A stretch of 46,881 bases of DNA from Phycisphaerales bacterium (GCA_020853975.1 JADYXW010000086.1:1-46881), one strand, 5' to 3'. Shown: positions 8,267-17,671, counted from the first letter of the stretch. Numbers and translations: made by a program. The notes: a model not told the origin generated them from the letters alone.

Positions 8267-9259
8267 ATGGCAGTCTTCAAGCACGTCGTCCGCTACGGCG
8301 TCATCACGGCCCTCGTCGCGGGGACCGCGGTCGTCGTCGCTGGCCCTGACCGAATCGGAGCCCTCGCCACCCAGGCGCAGAACGGGATCTGCGGCGTCAT
8401 CGACGCCCAGATCGAGGACCCCGTCGCCCTTCGCCAGCAGATGCGCAAGCTCGCGGGCCAGTACCCGGAGCGGATCGCCGCCGTCTCCCGCGACCTCGCG
8501 GAGCTCAAGAGCCAGCAGGCCCAGCTCCGCCAGGAGTCAGAAGTCTCCGACCGCGTCGTCGAGCTCGCCTCCGCCGACCTGGAGCAAATCCGCGGTCTGA
8601 TCGACCGCGCGGAACTGACCCAGAACGCGTCGTACACCACGGGCGAGGCCGCCGTCGTCCGCGTCGTGTTCGGCGAGGAGTCGTTGGACATGAAGCAGGC
8701 CTACGGCAAGGCCCGCAGCATCCAGCAGGTGCAGGACGCGTATGTGCAGCGTGCCGCGGACATCCAGCGTGACCTGGGCTACATCTCGCAGCAGGAGACT
8801 CGCCTCACGCAGCTCCTTGACCAGCTCCAGCAGGAGCACACGGACTTCCAGGCCCAGATGTGGCAGATGGACCGCCAAGTGGACACCATCGCCCGCAACG
8901 ACCGCCTCATCACGATGATGGAGAAGCGCCAGCGCACGCTCGACGACCAGGGCCGCTACGGCGCCGACTCGCTCCAGCAGCTCTCCTCGCGGTTCGCGGA
9001 CATCCGCTCCCGCCAGGAGGCGCGCCTCGAGACGCTGGGGCAGTCCTCCAACATCAACTCCTACGAGGACAAGGCCAAGCTGCAGCTCGACTCGCAGCGT
9101 GCGTACCGCTCGATGGTGACCCCCAGCCGCGGACCCGCGCCCAAGCCGGCGGTCATTGAGATCACCCCCCGTGACCTCCAGACCCCGCTGCCACCGGCGG
9201 CGCCGGCGGATGAGCCCGCGCCCGCCGCAACCAAGCCCATCGCCCTCAAGACCCGATAA
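8267..9259 (+). CDS. Membrane-anchored coiled-coil protein of unknown function
   Basis: 330 residues. A single N-terminal hydrophobic segment (about 8-27, a signal anchor or uncleaved signal peptide) is followed by a long, nearly continuous heptad-rich region (about 40-285) full of Gln, Glu, Leu and Arg. The last 45 residues are Pro/Ala-rich. The start is supported by GAGGAG at 8253-8258, eight bases upstream. The layout resembles envelope coiled-coil spacers or PspA-like proteins, but no catalytic motif is visible and I do not recognise the family. The gene is transcribed alone and followed by an intrinsic terminator at 9401. Confidence 0.8.
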   Translation: MAVFKHVVRYGVITALVAGTAVVVAGPDRIGALATQAQNGICGVIDAQIEDPVALRQQMRKLAGQYPERIAAVSRDLAELKSQQAQLRQESEVSDRVVELASADLEQIRGLIDRAELTQNASYTTGEAAVVRVVFGEESLDMKQAYGKARSIQQVQDAYVQRAADIQRDLGYISQQETRLTQLLDQLQQEHTDFQAQMWQMDRQVDTIARNDRLITMMEKRQRTLDDQGRYGADSLQQLSSRFADIRSRQEARLETLGQSSNINSYEDKAKLQLDSQRAYRSMVTPSRGPAPKPAVIEITPRDLQTPLPPAAPADEPAPAATKPIALKTR

Positions 9260-9400
9260 CACGCGGTAACCTGAGGCCACAGCAGGGCTTCCGGTCACCC
9301 AGAGGGCGGTGACTGAACCGGGACCGGGCCGCCGCGTAGAACAGTCCTCGGGCGTCTTGGTTGCGAACGGCCAACAAGCCGGAGCCCAACCAGAGCCAAC

Positions 9401-9438
9401 ACCGCCGGACCCGCACCCCTGGGCCCGGCGGTTTTTTT
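9401..9438 (+). terminator. Intrinsic terminator downstream of the coiled-coil gene
   Basis: ACCGCCGG (9401-9408) pairs with CCGGCGGT (9425-9432), with possible CCC/GGG pairing inside, and is followed by a run of seven T. It lies about 140 bases after the stop codon, leaving an unusually long 3' untranslated stretch with no visible gene. Confidence 0.8.
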
Positions 9439-9556
9439 GTGGAGTAGTCCGCTCCCCCGGGTGCCGGGGGAACTCGCCAGCGTCGTCATAGAGTTTTCGC
9501 CCTGCAGGTGGCTCCGCGACGGAGGCGGAGCAGGCCTGGGGTCCCCGGAGATTCGC

Positions 9557-9808
9557 ATGAAACTGAAGTTCGCGTTTGCGGCGGCTGTCGTCGCGGTGAG
9601 CGGGGGCCACGCCTTCGCCCGCCCGGAGAACAGCATGGCCTTCAACGCGGTCGTCGAGGCGTTCCTCTCCCCGCACCTGGGGGGCAGGGCAGAGCCCATC
9701 GGCGATGACCTGACCAAGAGCACCGCGGACGTCCGCGCCGGTGCCGGCGGCGCCCCAGGTCTCGCCGAAGCCGTCAAGAAGGCCACCGAGGCCCGCGGCG
9801 AGAAGTAA
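9557..9808 (+). CDS. Small exported protein, 83 residues
   Basis: The N-terminus is a clear Sec signal peptide: two lysines, a hydrophobic core, and a likely cleavage after GHAFA (about residue 21). The mature part is about 60 residues, begins RPENSMAFNAVVEAFL, and is mildly helical with a charged Lys/Glu tail. It has no cysteines or recognised motif. The Shine-Dalgarno CCGGAG lies just upstream, and a small hairpin (9511-9531) precedes it. A strong terminator follows, so this is an independent transcription unit. The function is unknown; a periplasmic protein is inferred. Confidence 0.7.
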   Translation: MKLKFAFAAAVVAVSGGHAFARPENSMAFNAVVEAFLSPHLGGRAEPIGDDLTKSTADVRAGAGGAPGLAEAVKKATEARGEK

Positions 9809-9830
9809 GCCGCCTCGTGCGTGATTCCCC

Positions 9831-9867
9831 GCGGGCGTCGGCACAGGCCGGCGCCCGCTTTGTTTTT
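9831..9867 (+). terminator. Intrinsic terminator after the small exported protein
   Basis: A 12-pair stem (9831-9842 with 9847-9858, one G-T pair) with a four-base loop is followed by TTTGTTTTT. It lies 22 bases after the stop codon. Confidence 0.88.
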
Positions 9868-9939
9868 GGCGGGGGGGCCTCCTCGGGCGATTTTGCCCCG
9901 GCTTTACACCGGGGGCCGAACCTGCGACAATACCGGGAC

Positions 9940-11259
9940 ATGGCGACACCCCAGAGCGGCTCGCTGAGATTGCCCATCCTGTCGTGCCCGGCCCTGGCGA
10001 TGCTCCTCGCCTGGTGCGGGGTTGCGGCCGCGCAGGACGCTGCGCCCACGCCCCAGCCCGCGCCGGCAGCGGCCACGCCGCCAACCGCCGAGAGCAAGCC
10101 CGAGCCGACCCCCGAGGACCAGGTGGAGCCCGGCGAAGAAGTGGAGGTCACGATGCGCGACGGGCGGCGCATCAGCGGGCTCTACGTCTCGAAGAACCCT
10201 CAGCAGATCACGCTCGGCATCAGCGGCATCGCGACGCCGTTCCCCCTCGAATCGGTGGAGCGGTGGCGCGTGCTCCCGGGTGTCGACGTGCGGTACGCCG
10301 AGCTGCGTGCCGCGATCGAGGACGACGACACCGAGCAACTCCTCCAACTCGCGGAGTGGCTCCGCTCGCGGGGCAGGCTCGACCTTGCCCTCTGGGAGCT
10401 CGACCACGTTCTGGAGCAGGAGCCCACCAATGCCCGCGCTCAGGAGCTGCGGACCTGGGTGCTGGAACAGCAGAAGGTGGTCGAAGCCCGGCGAGCCGCT
10501 CGGGCCGGCCGGGGCCGCCCCGAGCAGGACGACTCGGGCTTCCCGCTCCTGGACGAGGCTCAGATCAACCTGATCCGCGTCTTCGAGGTGGACATCAAGA
10601 ACCCGCCCCGGATGATCGTGCCCAGGGCGGCGGTCGTGAAGTTCCTCGACACCTACGCGGGCCGCACCGCCGAGGGAAAGGGAACCGTCCCCGCCACGCC
10701 CGAGGGCCGCGAGCTCTTCATGAGGCAGCGACCCGAGGACCTGCTCGGCTGGTTCTTCGCGCTCCGCGCCCGAGAGCTCTACGGCATGGTGCAGGTGCTC
10801 GACAACCCGCCCTCCCTCCGCATCTTCCGTGACGAGATCAACCGCTCCTGGCTTACCAACTCCTGCGCCACCAACAAGTGCCACGGCGGGGAAGAGGCCG
10901 GGCGGCTGCTCCTGTTCAATAGGAAGTCCGGCAGCGATGCCTCCGCATACACCAACTTCCTGATCCTCGACCGCTTCAAGACCAGCGACGGCTTGGGGCT
11001 CATCGACTACCCCGAGCCCGCCCGCAGCCCCCTCCTCGAGATGGGCCTGCCCCACGACCAGGCGATCTTCAAGCACCCCCAGGTGGATTCCGTCTCACAG
11101 GGGCGCTGGCGGCCCGTCTTCCGCGACCGCAACGACGAGAAGTTCCTGCGGGCGGTGGAGTGGATCCGCGGCATGTACCCGCAGCGGACGGGGTACCCGA
11201 TCGACTACAAGCCTCCCGCCCCGAAGGCGGCAAGCCCGGACGCTCCCCAGCCCCGATAG
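9940..11259 (+). CDS. Exported protein with a single CX4CH cytochrome c-like motif
   Basis: 439 residues. A signal peptide ends near CGVAAAQD (about residue 31) and is followed by a Pro/Ala linker. The N-terminal half has a small beta-rich module (VEVTMRDGRRISGLYV) and a helical stretch reminiscent of a tetratricopeptide unit (LQLAEWLRSRGRLDLALWELDHVL). In the C-terminal half Cys309-x4-Cys314-His315 is followed by GG and GRLLLF. That spacing and the trailing G-x-L-x-L resemble planctomycete PSCyt-type domains, but the canonical motif is CXXCH. CX4CH haems are known in tetrahaem cytochrome c3. Haem attachment is plausible but unproven. The ATG at 9940 is the only start giving a signal peptide. 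Confidence 0.72.
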   Translation: MATPQSGSLRLPILSCPALAMLLAWCGVAAAQDAAPTPQPAPAAATPPTAESKPEPTPEDQVEPGEEVEVTMRDGRRISGLYVSKNPQQITLGISGIATPFPLESVERWRVLPGVDVRYAELRAAIEDDDTEQLLQLAEWLRSRGRLDLALWELDHVLEQEPTNARAQELRTWVLEQQKVVEARRAARAGRGRPEQDDSGFPLLDEAQINLIRVFEVDIKNPPRMIVPRAAVVKFLDTYAGRTAEGKGTVPATPEGRELFMRQRPEDLLGWFFALRARELYGMVQVLDNPPSLRIFRDEINRSWLTNSCATNKCHGGEEAGRLLLFNRKSGSDASAYTNFLILDRFKTSDGLGLIDYPEPARSPLLEMGLPHDQAIFKHPQVDSVSQGRWRPVFRDRNDEKFLRAVEWIRGMYPQRTGYPIDYKPPAPKAASPDAPQPR

Positions 11260-11286
11260 GCCCGCCTGCACGCCCCGGAAGGGCGG

Positions 11287-11316
11287 TTCGCACGTCCACC
11301 GTCGGATTGCTACACT
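11287..11316 (+). promoter_or_regulatory. Candidate promoter for the 630-residue lipoprotein gene
   Basis: TTCGCA (11287-11292) and TACACT (11311-11316) are separated by 18 bases. The same -10 sequence precedes rpsL. The -35 match is weak. Confidence 0.3.
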
Positions 11317-11397
11317 GACGATCCACGCCCGCGGGCCAGCGGTGGCCCCTCGGCGACACGCACGCCCCTAAGGACCGGGCTCGCCCGGAGTTGCGCC

Positions 11398-13290
11398 ATG
11401 AAGATGGTCCCCGCCCTCGTCCGCCACGCGATGCTCCTGTGCCTGGTCGCCGGTTCCGCCGTCGCTCTGACCGCGTGCGATCGCGAGTCCGAAGCCCAGC
11501 GGAAGGTCTCCGAGAGTTCCCGCACGCTGGTGGCTTTGACGGGCGGCGGCTCTGCGCCGGCGCACCCGGCCGATCAGCAGAAGGCCTTCTCCGCGGTGTC
11601 CGCCGCGGCGACGGTCGACGGCGCGACGGAGGGTGAGAAGGCCGCCGCGGCTCTGCTCGCGTCGGTCTCTTACGACGGGCTGGGTGGCCTGACGACCGCG
11701 GAGATCGGCACGCTCGAGGGCAAGGTCCGCGCGAGCATCGTCTCGATCCAGGGGCTGCTGACGCAGTGGACGTCGTTCGGCGCCATCGCGACCGCCGCCG
11801 ACGCGGTGGACGTTTCGGGCGAGATTGCGGGGATCGCCGCGAGCCGTGCGGAGCGTGACCGTGAGCTGGTGGCGCTGACGCGCACGCGTGGCGAGATCGA
11901 GGCGAAGCTCAACGACCTGAAGGGCAAGTCACAGGCCAAGCTGGCGCAGGCGGACTTGAAGTTCGCCGAGGCCGCGACCATCCGCGAGCGGGCGGCGAAC
12001 CTGTCGGCGACGGACGCGACGCCCCTGGTCGAGCAGGCCGCGGCGACCCGGCGCGAGGGCGAGGGCCTGCGCGTGGAGGGCATGCGGTTCAAGGCCGAGG
12101 CCGACACGATCGCGCCCACGCTCCGCGAGACGCTGGCCCTGATCGACAAGGGAAATAAGCAGAAGGAAGACCTTGTGTCGATCGAGGCCTCGGTGCAGGC
12201 CCGGTCCGCCGCCGCGAAGCAGGAGGCGACCGCCGCCCGCACCGCCGCGTCCGAGGCCGCCGCGGCGCTGCAGCGCCAGCTCACCGAGCTGGATGCGCTG
12301 CGTTCGGGCGAGCTGGCAAACGCGTATGACAGCGCTCAGGCGGCGTTCGGCAAGGCCGTGAGCAACGCGCGCGCGGCCCAGGGCGCGGGCAAGGCTTCCG
12401 CGGGCAAGCTCGCCGCCGGCACCGCGTCCATGTCCCTGGCGCACTCGCACTGGAGCCGCGCGCAGGGCGCACAGTCGTACGCGGCTCTCCTGGGCGCAAT
12501 GGCCGGCGCCAAGCCCTCGCTCCCCAATCACAGCGAGATTCAGTCCAGGCTTACCGCCACCATTCAGGAGCAGAAGGCAGCGTTGGGCGAGGCCGAGAAG
12601 GCCCTCGACGACGCGAAGTCCGCGTTCTCATCCGCCGGCGTGCAGGGCGCCGCGCGTGAACGGCTCGAGGCCCTGACGGCGCTGCTCGACAAGGCGATCC
12701 AGACGGCGAAGGACGAGAAGCTCGACGCCGCGGGCGCGTTCGGGTTCCGCAGCCGCGTGCCCGCACCGCTGCCCGCGTCCGGCGCCGCCCCCGAGGCCGC
12801 GCCCGGGGCAGCGGCACCGGCGGGCGACGCCGCCGCGCAGATCCGCGCGCTGCTCAAGCCGATGGTCGACGCGCAGACCACGATGCGGGTTTCGCTCGCC
12901 AAGGCCGAGGAGGCCTGCCAGGCGAAGTTCGGCAAGTCATTCCGGGACGTGCTGGCGACCAACCCCATGATGGCCGCCGCGGGAGGCCAGTTCGACAGGC
13001 CCGAGGTGAAGCTCGAGGACATCCGGGTAAATGTGACGGGGGACACCGCGACCGCCACCTTCCCCGGTGCGCCGGTGGACGTGCCGTTCACGAAGGTCGA
13101 CGGGGCGTGGACCTCTCAGATCCCCCTCGGCGCCGGGATGAACCGCATGCTGTCGATGGTGACCAAGGCCATCGAGGGCTGGACCAGCGACGTGACGGGC
13201 GACAAGTTCGAGGACGAGAAGGCCGCGGGCCAGGGGCTGATGACCCGCTTCGTCGCGATGCAGATGCAGATGCAGGGCGACGGCAAGTAA
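11398..13290 (+). CDS. Large helical lipoprotein of unknown function
   Basis: 630 residues. The signal peptide ends in the lipobox LTAC, with the lipidated Cys at about 27. The body is almost entirely Ala/Glu/Lys/Arg-rich helix (about 40-440) with strong coiled-coil character. A Pro/Ala linker (about 460-480) is followed by a more globular C-terminal domain (about 480-630) with a beta-rich core around VNVTGDTATATFPGAPVDVP. That domain resembles small fold domains measuring net charge or binding, but I cannot name it. GGAG lies seven bases before the ATG. The EVE-domain gene follows after eight bases, so the two are probably co-transcribed. Confidence 0.82.
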   Translation: MKMVPALVRHAMLLCLVAGSAVALTACDRESEAQRKVSESSRTLVALTGGGSAPAHPADQQKAFSAVSAAATVDGATEGEKAAAALLASVSYDGLGGLTTAEIGTLEGKVRASIVSIQGLLTQWTSFGAIATAADAVDVSGEIAGIAASRAERDRELVALTRTRGEIEAKLNDLKGKSQAKLAQADLKFAEAATIRERAANLSATDATPLVEQAAATRREGEGLRVEGMRFKAEADTIAPTLRETLALIDKGNKQKEDLVSIEASVQARSAAAKQEATAARTAASEAAAALQRQLTELDALRSGELANAYDSAQAAFGKAVSNARAAQGAGKASAGKLAAGTASMSLAHSHWSRAQGAQSYAALLGAMAGAKPSLPNHSEIQSRLTATIQEQKAALGEAEKALDDAKSAFSSAGVQGAARERLEALTALLDKAIQTAKDEKLDAAGAFGFRSRVPAPLPASGAAPEAAPGAAAPAGDAAAQIRALLKPMVDAQTTMRVSLAKAEEACQAKFGKSFRDVLATNPMMAAAGGQFDRPEVKLEDIRVNVTGDTATATFPGAPVDVPFTKVDGAWTSQIPLGAGMNRMLSMVTKAIEGWTSDVTGDKFEDEKAAGQGLMTRFVAMQMQMQGDGK

Positions 13291-13298
13291 GGCCGTTC

Positions 13299-13724
13299 GT
13301 GGCCACGCTCCTCCTCAAGACCGAGCCCTCCGAGTACTCAATCGCGGACCTCCGCCGCGAGAAACGGTGCGCGTGGACCGGAGTTTCCAACCCTGGTGCA
13401 CGCATCGCGCTCCGTGCCGCCCGCGCGGGCGATGAGGCGCTGATCTATCACACGGGTGAAGAGCGGGCCATCGTGGGGCTCGCTCGCGTCGCGAAGGGGG
13501 CGTACGAGGACCCGGCGCGCCCGGGCCACACTCCGGAGGGGCTGCCCCTGTGGCCCGTCATCGATCTCACACCTCTGCGCGGGGCGAAAACGCCCCTCAC
13601 GCTCGGGGCGATCAAGGCCGACGCCCGGTTCCGTGACTTCGCGCTCGTCAGGCAAGGCAGGCTCAGCGCGATGGTCGTGCCGCCGGAGGTGGACGCTCTC
13701 CTCCGGTCGCTCCTGGGCCTGTAG
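13299..13724 (+). CDS. EVE-domain protein (modified-nucleotide binding)
   Basis: 141 residues covering the whole EVE domain, a PUA-like fold related to YTH that binds modified bases in DNA or RNA. Characteristic stretches are LLKTEPSEYSI, WTGVSNPGAR, GDEALIYHT, IVGLARV, PLTLGAIKAD and RQGRLSAM. The most likely start is GTG at 13299, because it places the LLKTEP motif at the usual N-terminal position. No ATG is available in the right place. It lies eight bases after the lipoprotein stop and converges on rpoN. EVE proteins often accompany restriction or stress loci, but no such neighbours are seen here. Confidence 0.85.
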   Translation: MATLLLKTEPSEYSIADLRREKRCAWTGVSNPGARIALRAARAGDEALIYHTGEERAIVGLARVAKGAYEDPARPGHTPEGLPLWPVIDLTPLRGAKTPLTLGAIKADARFRDFALVRQGRLSAMVVPPEVDALLRSLLGL

Positions 13725-13739
13725 CGTCGCCGGGGGCGA

Positions 13740-15311
13740 TCAGAAAGCCTTGCGCAGCCTCGCGGGTGGGATCTGGAGCTGATCGCGGTATTTCGCGACG
13801 GTCCTGCGGGCGATGTCGATCCCCCGGGCCTTGAGCGCCGTGACCAGAGCCTCATCGGAGAGCGGCCTGGTCTTTTCCTCGGCGTCGATCACCTCGCGCA
13901 GGGCTTCCTTGATGGCGTCCCACGCGAGCTCGTCGGGCTCGGCCTCGGCGCTGCCCCGCGTCGACACGCCACCGGAGAAGAACTTCCGCAGCGCCACGAT
14001 GCCCCGAGGGGTCGCGAGGTGCTTGTCCGCGACGGCGCGGCTGACCGTCGCGACGTGGATGCCAAGCTGCTCCGCCACGCCCGTCATGGGCAGGGGCCTC
14101 AGGGCCTGGGGCCCGAAGTCGAAGTAGTCCCGCTGCGCATCGACCACGGCCCGGACGACCCGCAGCAGCGTGTGCCGGCGCTGCCCGATGGCGTCCAGCA
14201 GCCACTGGGCGTTGGCGAGGTTGGTCTTGATGAAGTCACGGTCGCGCCGGTCCGCGGAGCGGTCCTTGGCGAGCTTCGCGTACTCCTGGTTGATGCGGAG
14301 CACGGGCAGGCGAGAGTCATTGAGGTACGCGATGTAGCGGTCCTCGGACTCGTCGTACTCGACGATCGCGTCCGGGATGATGGGCCGGGCCTGCTCCTCC
14401 ACCAGACGCCGCGCGGGCGACAGGCTCAGGCGACGCAGCAGCGCCAGCGTGTCCTTGATCTCGTCGATGCTGAGGCCCGTCTTGTCGGCGACCTTGGGCA
14501 GGCGGTTCTGCGTCAGGTCCTCCAGATGGTGCTCCACGACCGTGCGGGCGCGGACAAACGCCTCCGTGGGCCAGCCGCTGTCGCCCTGATCATCGAGGGC
14601 GTCGAGTTGCAGCAGCAGGCACTCCGCGGGCGTGCGCGCGGCGACGCCCGCCGGCTCCAGCAGCAGTTGCACCGCGCGCAGGGCTTCCTCCATCCGGGCC
14701 GGATCGATCGCCTGCCCTTCGCCCGGGGGCTTCGCGAGCTCTTCGAGAGGGGTCCGGAGGTAGCCGTCGTCGTGCAGCGCCGCGATGACAAGCTCCCCGA
14801 GCGGGCGAAGATCGTCGCGGACTTCGCACAGAGACCACTGGCCCCGGAGCTGGTCGTGCAACGAGCCGCCCCGCGCCGGGGCCTGGGCCATCGCGTCCTG
14901 CTTGGCGTCGCGCTCGCCCGCCATGCGGGAGGCGCTGTACGAGCCGTGGTCAAGGCGGTCCAGCCCGTCGGCGCTCTCCGAGGCGGAGTTGCCGGAGGCG
15001 TACTCGTTGGCCGCGGCCTCGGGGTTCGCCGCCTCGTAGGAGTCCAGCCTGGCGAACTCCTCGCCCCCGCCGTGCTCGTCGATGCGCAGGGGACGATCCT
15101 CGCCGTCGGCGTCCGTGGTTTCCGGCGAAGCCTCGGGGGCGTCGGGGTTTCCTTCGGACTGTTCGAGCGTCGGGTTGCTCTCCAGCTCCTGTTCGATGCG
15201 CTCCTCGAGCTCCGCGAGGGGCATCTGGAGGATCTCCATGGACTGGATCATCCTCGGCGCCAGCTTCATCTGCTGGCCCAGCCTCATGTGTTGGGAGGTC
15301 TCGAAGCGCAT
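13740..15311 (-). CDS. rpoN: RNA polymerase sigma-54 factor
   Basis: 523 residues. Region I at the N-terminus has the typical Gln/Leu-rich activator-contact sequence (LGQQMKLAPRMIQSMEIL, then LEERIEQELESNPTLE). An acidic linker (about 50-120) follows, then the core-binding domain. Near the C-terminus are the helix-turn-helix (MTGVAEQLGIHVATVSRAV) and the RpoN box ARRTVAKYR (about 501-509), which reads the -24 element. It is full length and intact. It follows recR on the same strand after 24 bases, so the two probably form an operon. No AAA+ enhancer-binding activator is visible in this window. It converges on the EVE gene. Confidence 0.96.
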   Translation of the reverse strand: MRFETSQHMRLGQQMKLAPRMIQSMEILQMPLAELEERIEQELESNPTLEQSEGNPDAPEASPETTDADGEDRPLRIDEHGGGEEFARLDSYEAANPEAAANEYASGNSASESADGLDRLDHGSYSASRMAGERDAKQDAMAQAPARGGSLHDQLRGQWSLCEVRDDLRPLGELVIAALHDDGYLRTPLEELAKPPGEGQAIDPARMEEALRAVQLLLEPAGVAARTPAECLLLQLDALDDQGDSGWPTEAFVRARTVVEHHLEDLTQNRLPKVADKTGLSIDEIKDTLALLRRLSLSPARRLVEEQARPIIPDAIVEYDESEDRYIAYLNDSRLPVLRINQEYAKLAKDRSADRRDRDFIKTNLANAQWLLDAIGQRRHTLLRVVRAVVDAQRDYFDFGPQALRPLPMTGVAEQLGIHVATVSRAVADKHLATPRGIVALRKFFSGGVSTRGSAEAEPDELAWDAIKEALREVIDAEEKTRPLSDEALVTALKARGIDIARRTVAKYRDQLQIPPARLRKAF

Positions 15312-15335
15312 GGGGAGCGTGCGGCCCTGGCGGGC

Positions 15336-16001
15336 TCAGTCCATCAACTGGCGTCCCGTGATCGCGTCGGCGAGCACGGCCTTGTTCGCGTATTCCAACT
15401 GGGACCCGCTGGGCAGCCCGCGGGCCAGGCGAGAGACGCGCAGGCCCAAGTGTCCGACCTCCCGCGCGAGCAGGAGCGCCGTGCCGTCACCCTCCACCGT
15501 GGGGTTCAGGCCCAGGATCACCTCCCGGGGCGCCACGCGCCCCGGGTTGAGCGACGGGTTCTTCAGGCGTTCGAGCAGGCTCGCCACTGTCAGGTCCTCC
15601 GGGCCCACGCCCTCGAGCGGGCTCAGGCGTCCCATCAGCACATGGTACAGACCGCGGTACATCCCCGTCTGCTCCAGCGAGATCAGATCCTTGGGCTGCT
15701 CGACCACCAGCACAAGCGCCCGGTCGCGACTCTCGTCCGCGCACACGCCGCACACGTCCGCGTCCGCGAAGTTCCAGCACACGCGGCAGTGCCGCACGCT
15801 CCGTTTCACGTCCTGGATGGCCCCCGCCAGCGCCAGCGCCCCCTCTGCGTCGGACTTCAGCACATGAAAAGCGAGACGCTCCGCGGAGCGCCGCCCGATG
15901 CCCGGCAGCGCCGCAAACTCGGTGATGAGGCGATCCACAGCCGCGGGGTACGCGGGCGCGCGCCGGGCCGGCTCCGCCGGGTTGGGGCCCTTCCTGGGCA
16001 T
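15336..16001 (-). CDS. recR: Recombination mediator protein RecR
   Basis: 221 residues. The N-terminal helix-hairpin-helix reads LPGIGRRSAERLAFHVL (32-48). A four-cysteine zinc site follows (Cys72, Cys75, Cys84, Cys87). The Toprim domain contains LVLVVEQPKDLISLEQTGMY, and NPTVEGDGTALLLA is the second Toprim signature. RecR works with RecO/RecF to load RecA on gapped DNA. The ATG at 16001 gives the expected start; longer in-frame extensions upstream lack support. It is the first gene of a probable recR-rpoN operon and is divergent from the glycosyltransferase gene. Confidence 0.95.
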   Translation of the reverse strand: MPRKGPNPAEPARRAPAYPAAVDRLITEFAALPGIGRRSAERLAFHVLKSDAEGALALAGAIQDVKRSVRHCRVCWNFADADVCGVCADESRDRALVLVVEQPKDLISLEQTGMYRGLYHVLMGRLSPLEGVGPEDLTVASLLERLKNPSLNPGRVAPREVILGLNPTVEGDGTALLLAREVGHLGLRVSRLARGLPSGSQLEYANKAVLADAITGRQLMD

Positions 16002-16041
16002 GCACCATGCTACGCCCTTCCGGGCGTTACCATCCGCCCGC

Positions 16042-17547
16042 GTGACCCGTGCCCTGCGCGAATCCATCCTGTGGCAGACGGTGATCGTCCTCGGGGCGGC
16101 CCTCGCGGTGCACCTGCCCCTGCTCGGCGCCTCAGGTCTTGCCGATTCAGAGGGCTTTCGCGCCATCCCCGCATGGGAGATGCTCCATTCGGGCGACTGG
16201 GGCATGACCACGCTCTTCGGCCAGCCCTATCTCCGCAAGCCGCCCGGCGTCACCTGGGCCATCGCGGCGTCGTCCGCTGTGTTCGGCGAGACCGAGTTCG
16301 CCGCGCGGCTCGTGTCCGCCCTCGCCGCCACGGGGGCAGCGCTCGCGCTCTTCCTCTTCGCGACCAGACGCTGGGGGCCTCCCTTCGGCCTGTGGGCAGG
16401 GCTCGCATACACCCTCACGCCCTGGTTCTGGAGGTGGGGGCGGAGCGCGGAGATCGAGTCGCTCCACAACGCGCTCGTCCTCGTGAGCGCACTCCTCGTG
16501 GTGCACGCCGCGACGCGGGCGCGATGCAGGCTTGTCCCGGCCGGGCTCTTTGCGCTCGCGCTCGGCGCGGCTCTCGGCGGGGCCTTGCTCGTAAAGGGCC
16601 CCGCGGGTCTGGCGTGCATCGCCGGTGCTCTGCTCGGCCCGTGCGTTGCGACCCGGTCCTTTCGTCCGCTTGCGCGCTGGCCCATCTGGGCCGGCCTGGG
16701 AATCGGTCTCGTGACATTCGGCGCGTGGTTTGTCATGGCGGCGTCGCGAGCCTCGGCGCTTGCCGACGGGCCCGTCGTCCAATCGCCCTCGGAGTTCCTG
16801 TGGGCCCCGGGCAAGGTCGCCCAGGTGCTGACCCTTGGGCCCGTGACTCTCCTGGGGGCGCTGCCCTTCGCCCTCGCCCTGCCTCTCGCATTGATGGGTG
16901 CCCGCCACAGCGACCCCCTGGATCGCGAGGGCGAAGGCGCGGGACGAGCGCTCGCGTGGGCGATGCTCCTCGCGCTGGTCTTCGAGACGCTCATCGGCGT
17001 GTCGAACAACCGCTACGCCATGCCCGCGGTGACGTGGATGCCCGCGGTCTACGCCTTTGCGCTCTGGAGGCAGCGCGCGGGCGCGAACGCGTGGGCCGGC
17101 CGCCTCGGACGGGCGGTCCTCCTCGGGCGCCCCGGGCTCGTTTGCGGCGTGATGCTGCTCGCGGCGTGGGCGCACCTCGCATGGTTTGAGCACCGGCGGG
17201 ATTCTCGGACCAGCGGCCTCGCGGCGGGCCTCGCCCTCGGGGCCGCCCTCCCGCCCGGCGACGTCTGGGCGGACAAGGCCATTGACAGCCGGCCCGAGGT
17301 GCTCTGGTACGCGGCCCGTGAGGCCTCACGCCTGGGAAAGCCTGTGGCGGTGCATTGGGTTCCCGGTCTCGCCGAGCTCGCCGAGCCTCCCCGGGGCACG
17401 CTGGTGCTGCTCGAAGGCCAGGACACCCGGCCTCAGGACCCGCCAGAGATTCCGGGCCCTCAGCGCGCACGGCTGGGACTTTCCGTGCCCGTCTGGAGCG
17501 GAACCGCCCACGTCTTTCGCATGGTTGCGGTCCGGTCGTCGCACTAG
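16042..17547 (+). CDS. GT39/ArnT-like membrane glycosyltransferase
   Basis: About 501 residues with around ten hydrophobic segments. The first loop reads GLADSEGFRAIPAWEMLHSG, then GQPYLRKPPG. It matches the GT-C (PMT/ArnT) pattern in which an Asp/Glu pair lies in the first large exported loop before a 'KPP' turn. Such enzymes use polyprenyl-phosphate sugars to glycosylate proteins or lipids on the outer face of the membrane; donor and acceptor here are unknown. The last 150 residues form a soluble C-terminal domain. I prefer GTG at 16042; an ATG at 16000 in the same frame would overlap the recR start. Confidence 0.8.
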   Translation: MTRALRESILWQTVIVLGAALAVHLPLLGASGLADSEGFRAIPAWEMLHSGDWGMTTLFGQPYLRKPPGVTWAIAASSAVFGETEFAARLVSALAATGAALALFLFATRRWGPPFGLWAGLAYTLTPWFWRWGRSAEIESLHNALVLVSALLVVHAATRARCRLVPAGLFALALGAALGGALLVKGPAGLACIAGALLGPCVATRSFRPLARWPIWAGLGIGLVTFGAWFVMAASRASALADGPVVQSPSEFLWAPGKVAQVLTLGPVTLLGALPFALALPLALMGARHSDPLDREGEGAGRALAWAMLLALVFETLIGVSNNRYAMPAVTWMPAVYAFALWRQRAGANAWAGRLGRAVLLGRPGLVCGVMLLAAWAHLAWFEHRRDSRTSGLAAGLALGAALPPGDVWADKAIDSRPEVLWYAAREASRLGKPVAVHWVPGLAELAEPPRGTLVLLEGQDTRPQDPPEIPGPQRARLGLSVPVWSGTAHVFRMVAVRSSH

Positions 17548-17637
17548 GAACGCAAGTCCATTTCTCACAGGATGCAACGACAACATCCGGAAAGTACGGC
17601 GAGGTTGTGTTTTTTGCGCGAAGTCGCCCCAAGAGGG

Positions 17638-17665
17638 TTGGCGCATCAGAGATTCGTGCTACTCT
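17638..17665 (+). promoter_or_regulatory. Candidate promoter for a short non-coding transcript
   Basis: TTGGCG (17638-17643) and TACTCT (17660-17665) are 16 bases apart. The only thing downstream before the tRNA gene is a strong terminator at 17715. Confidence 0.4.
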
Positions 17666-17671
17666 GATGCC

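Noticed and set aside
14019..17189. Plus-strand 1056-codon open frame
   Set aside because: It runs antisense to rpoN and recR and out of frame through the glycosyltransferase. All three of those have unambiguous motifs.
16000..17547. ATG at 16000 as the start of the glycosyltransferase
   Set aside because: It would put the start inside the recR start codon region and add residues without family match. The GTG at 16042 is preferred.
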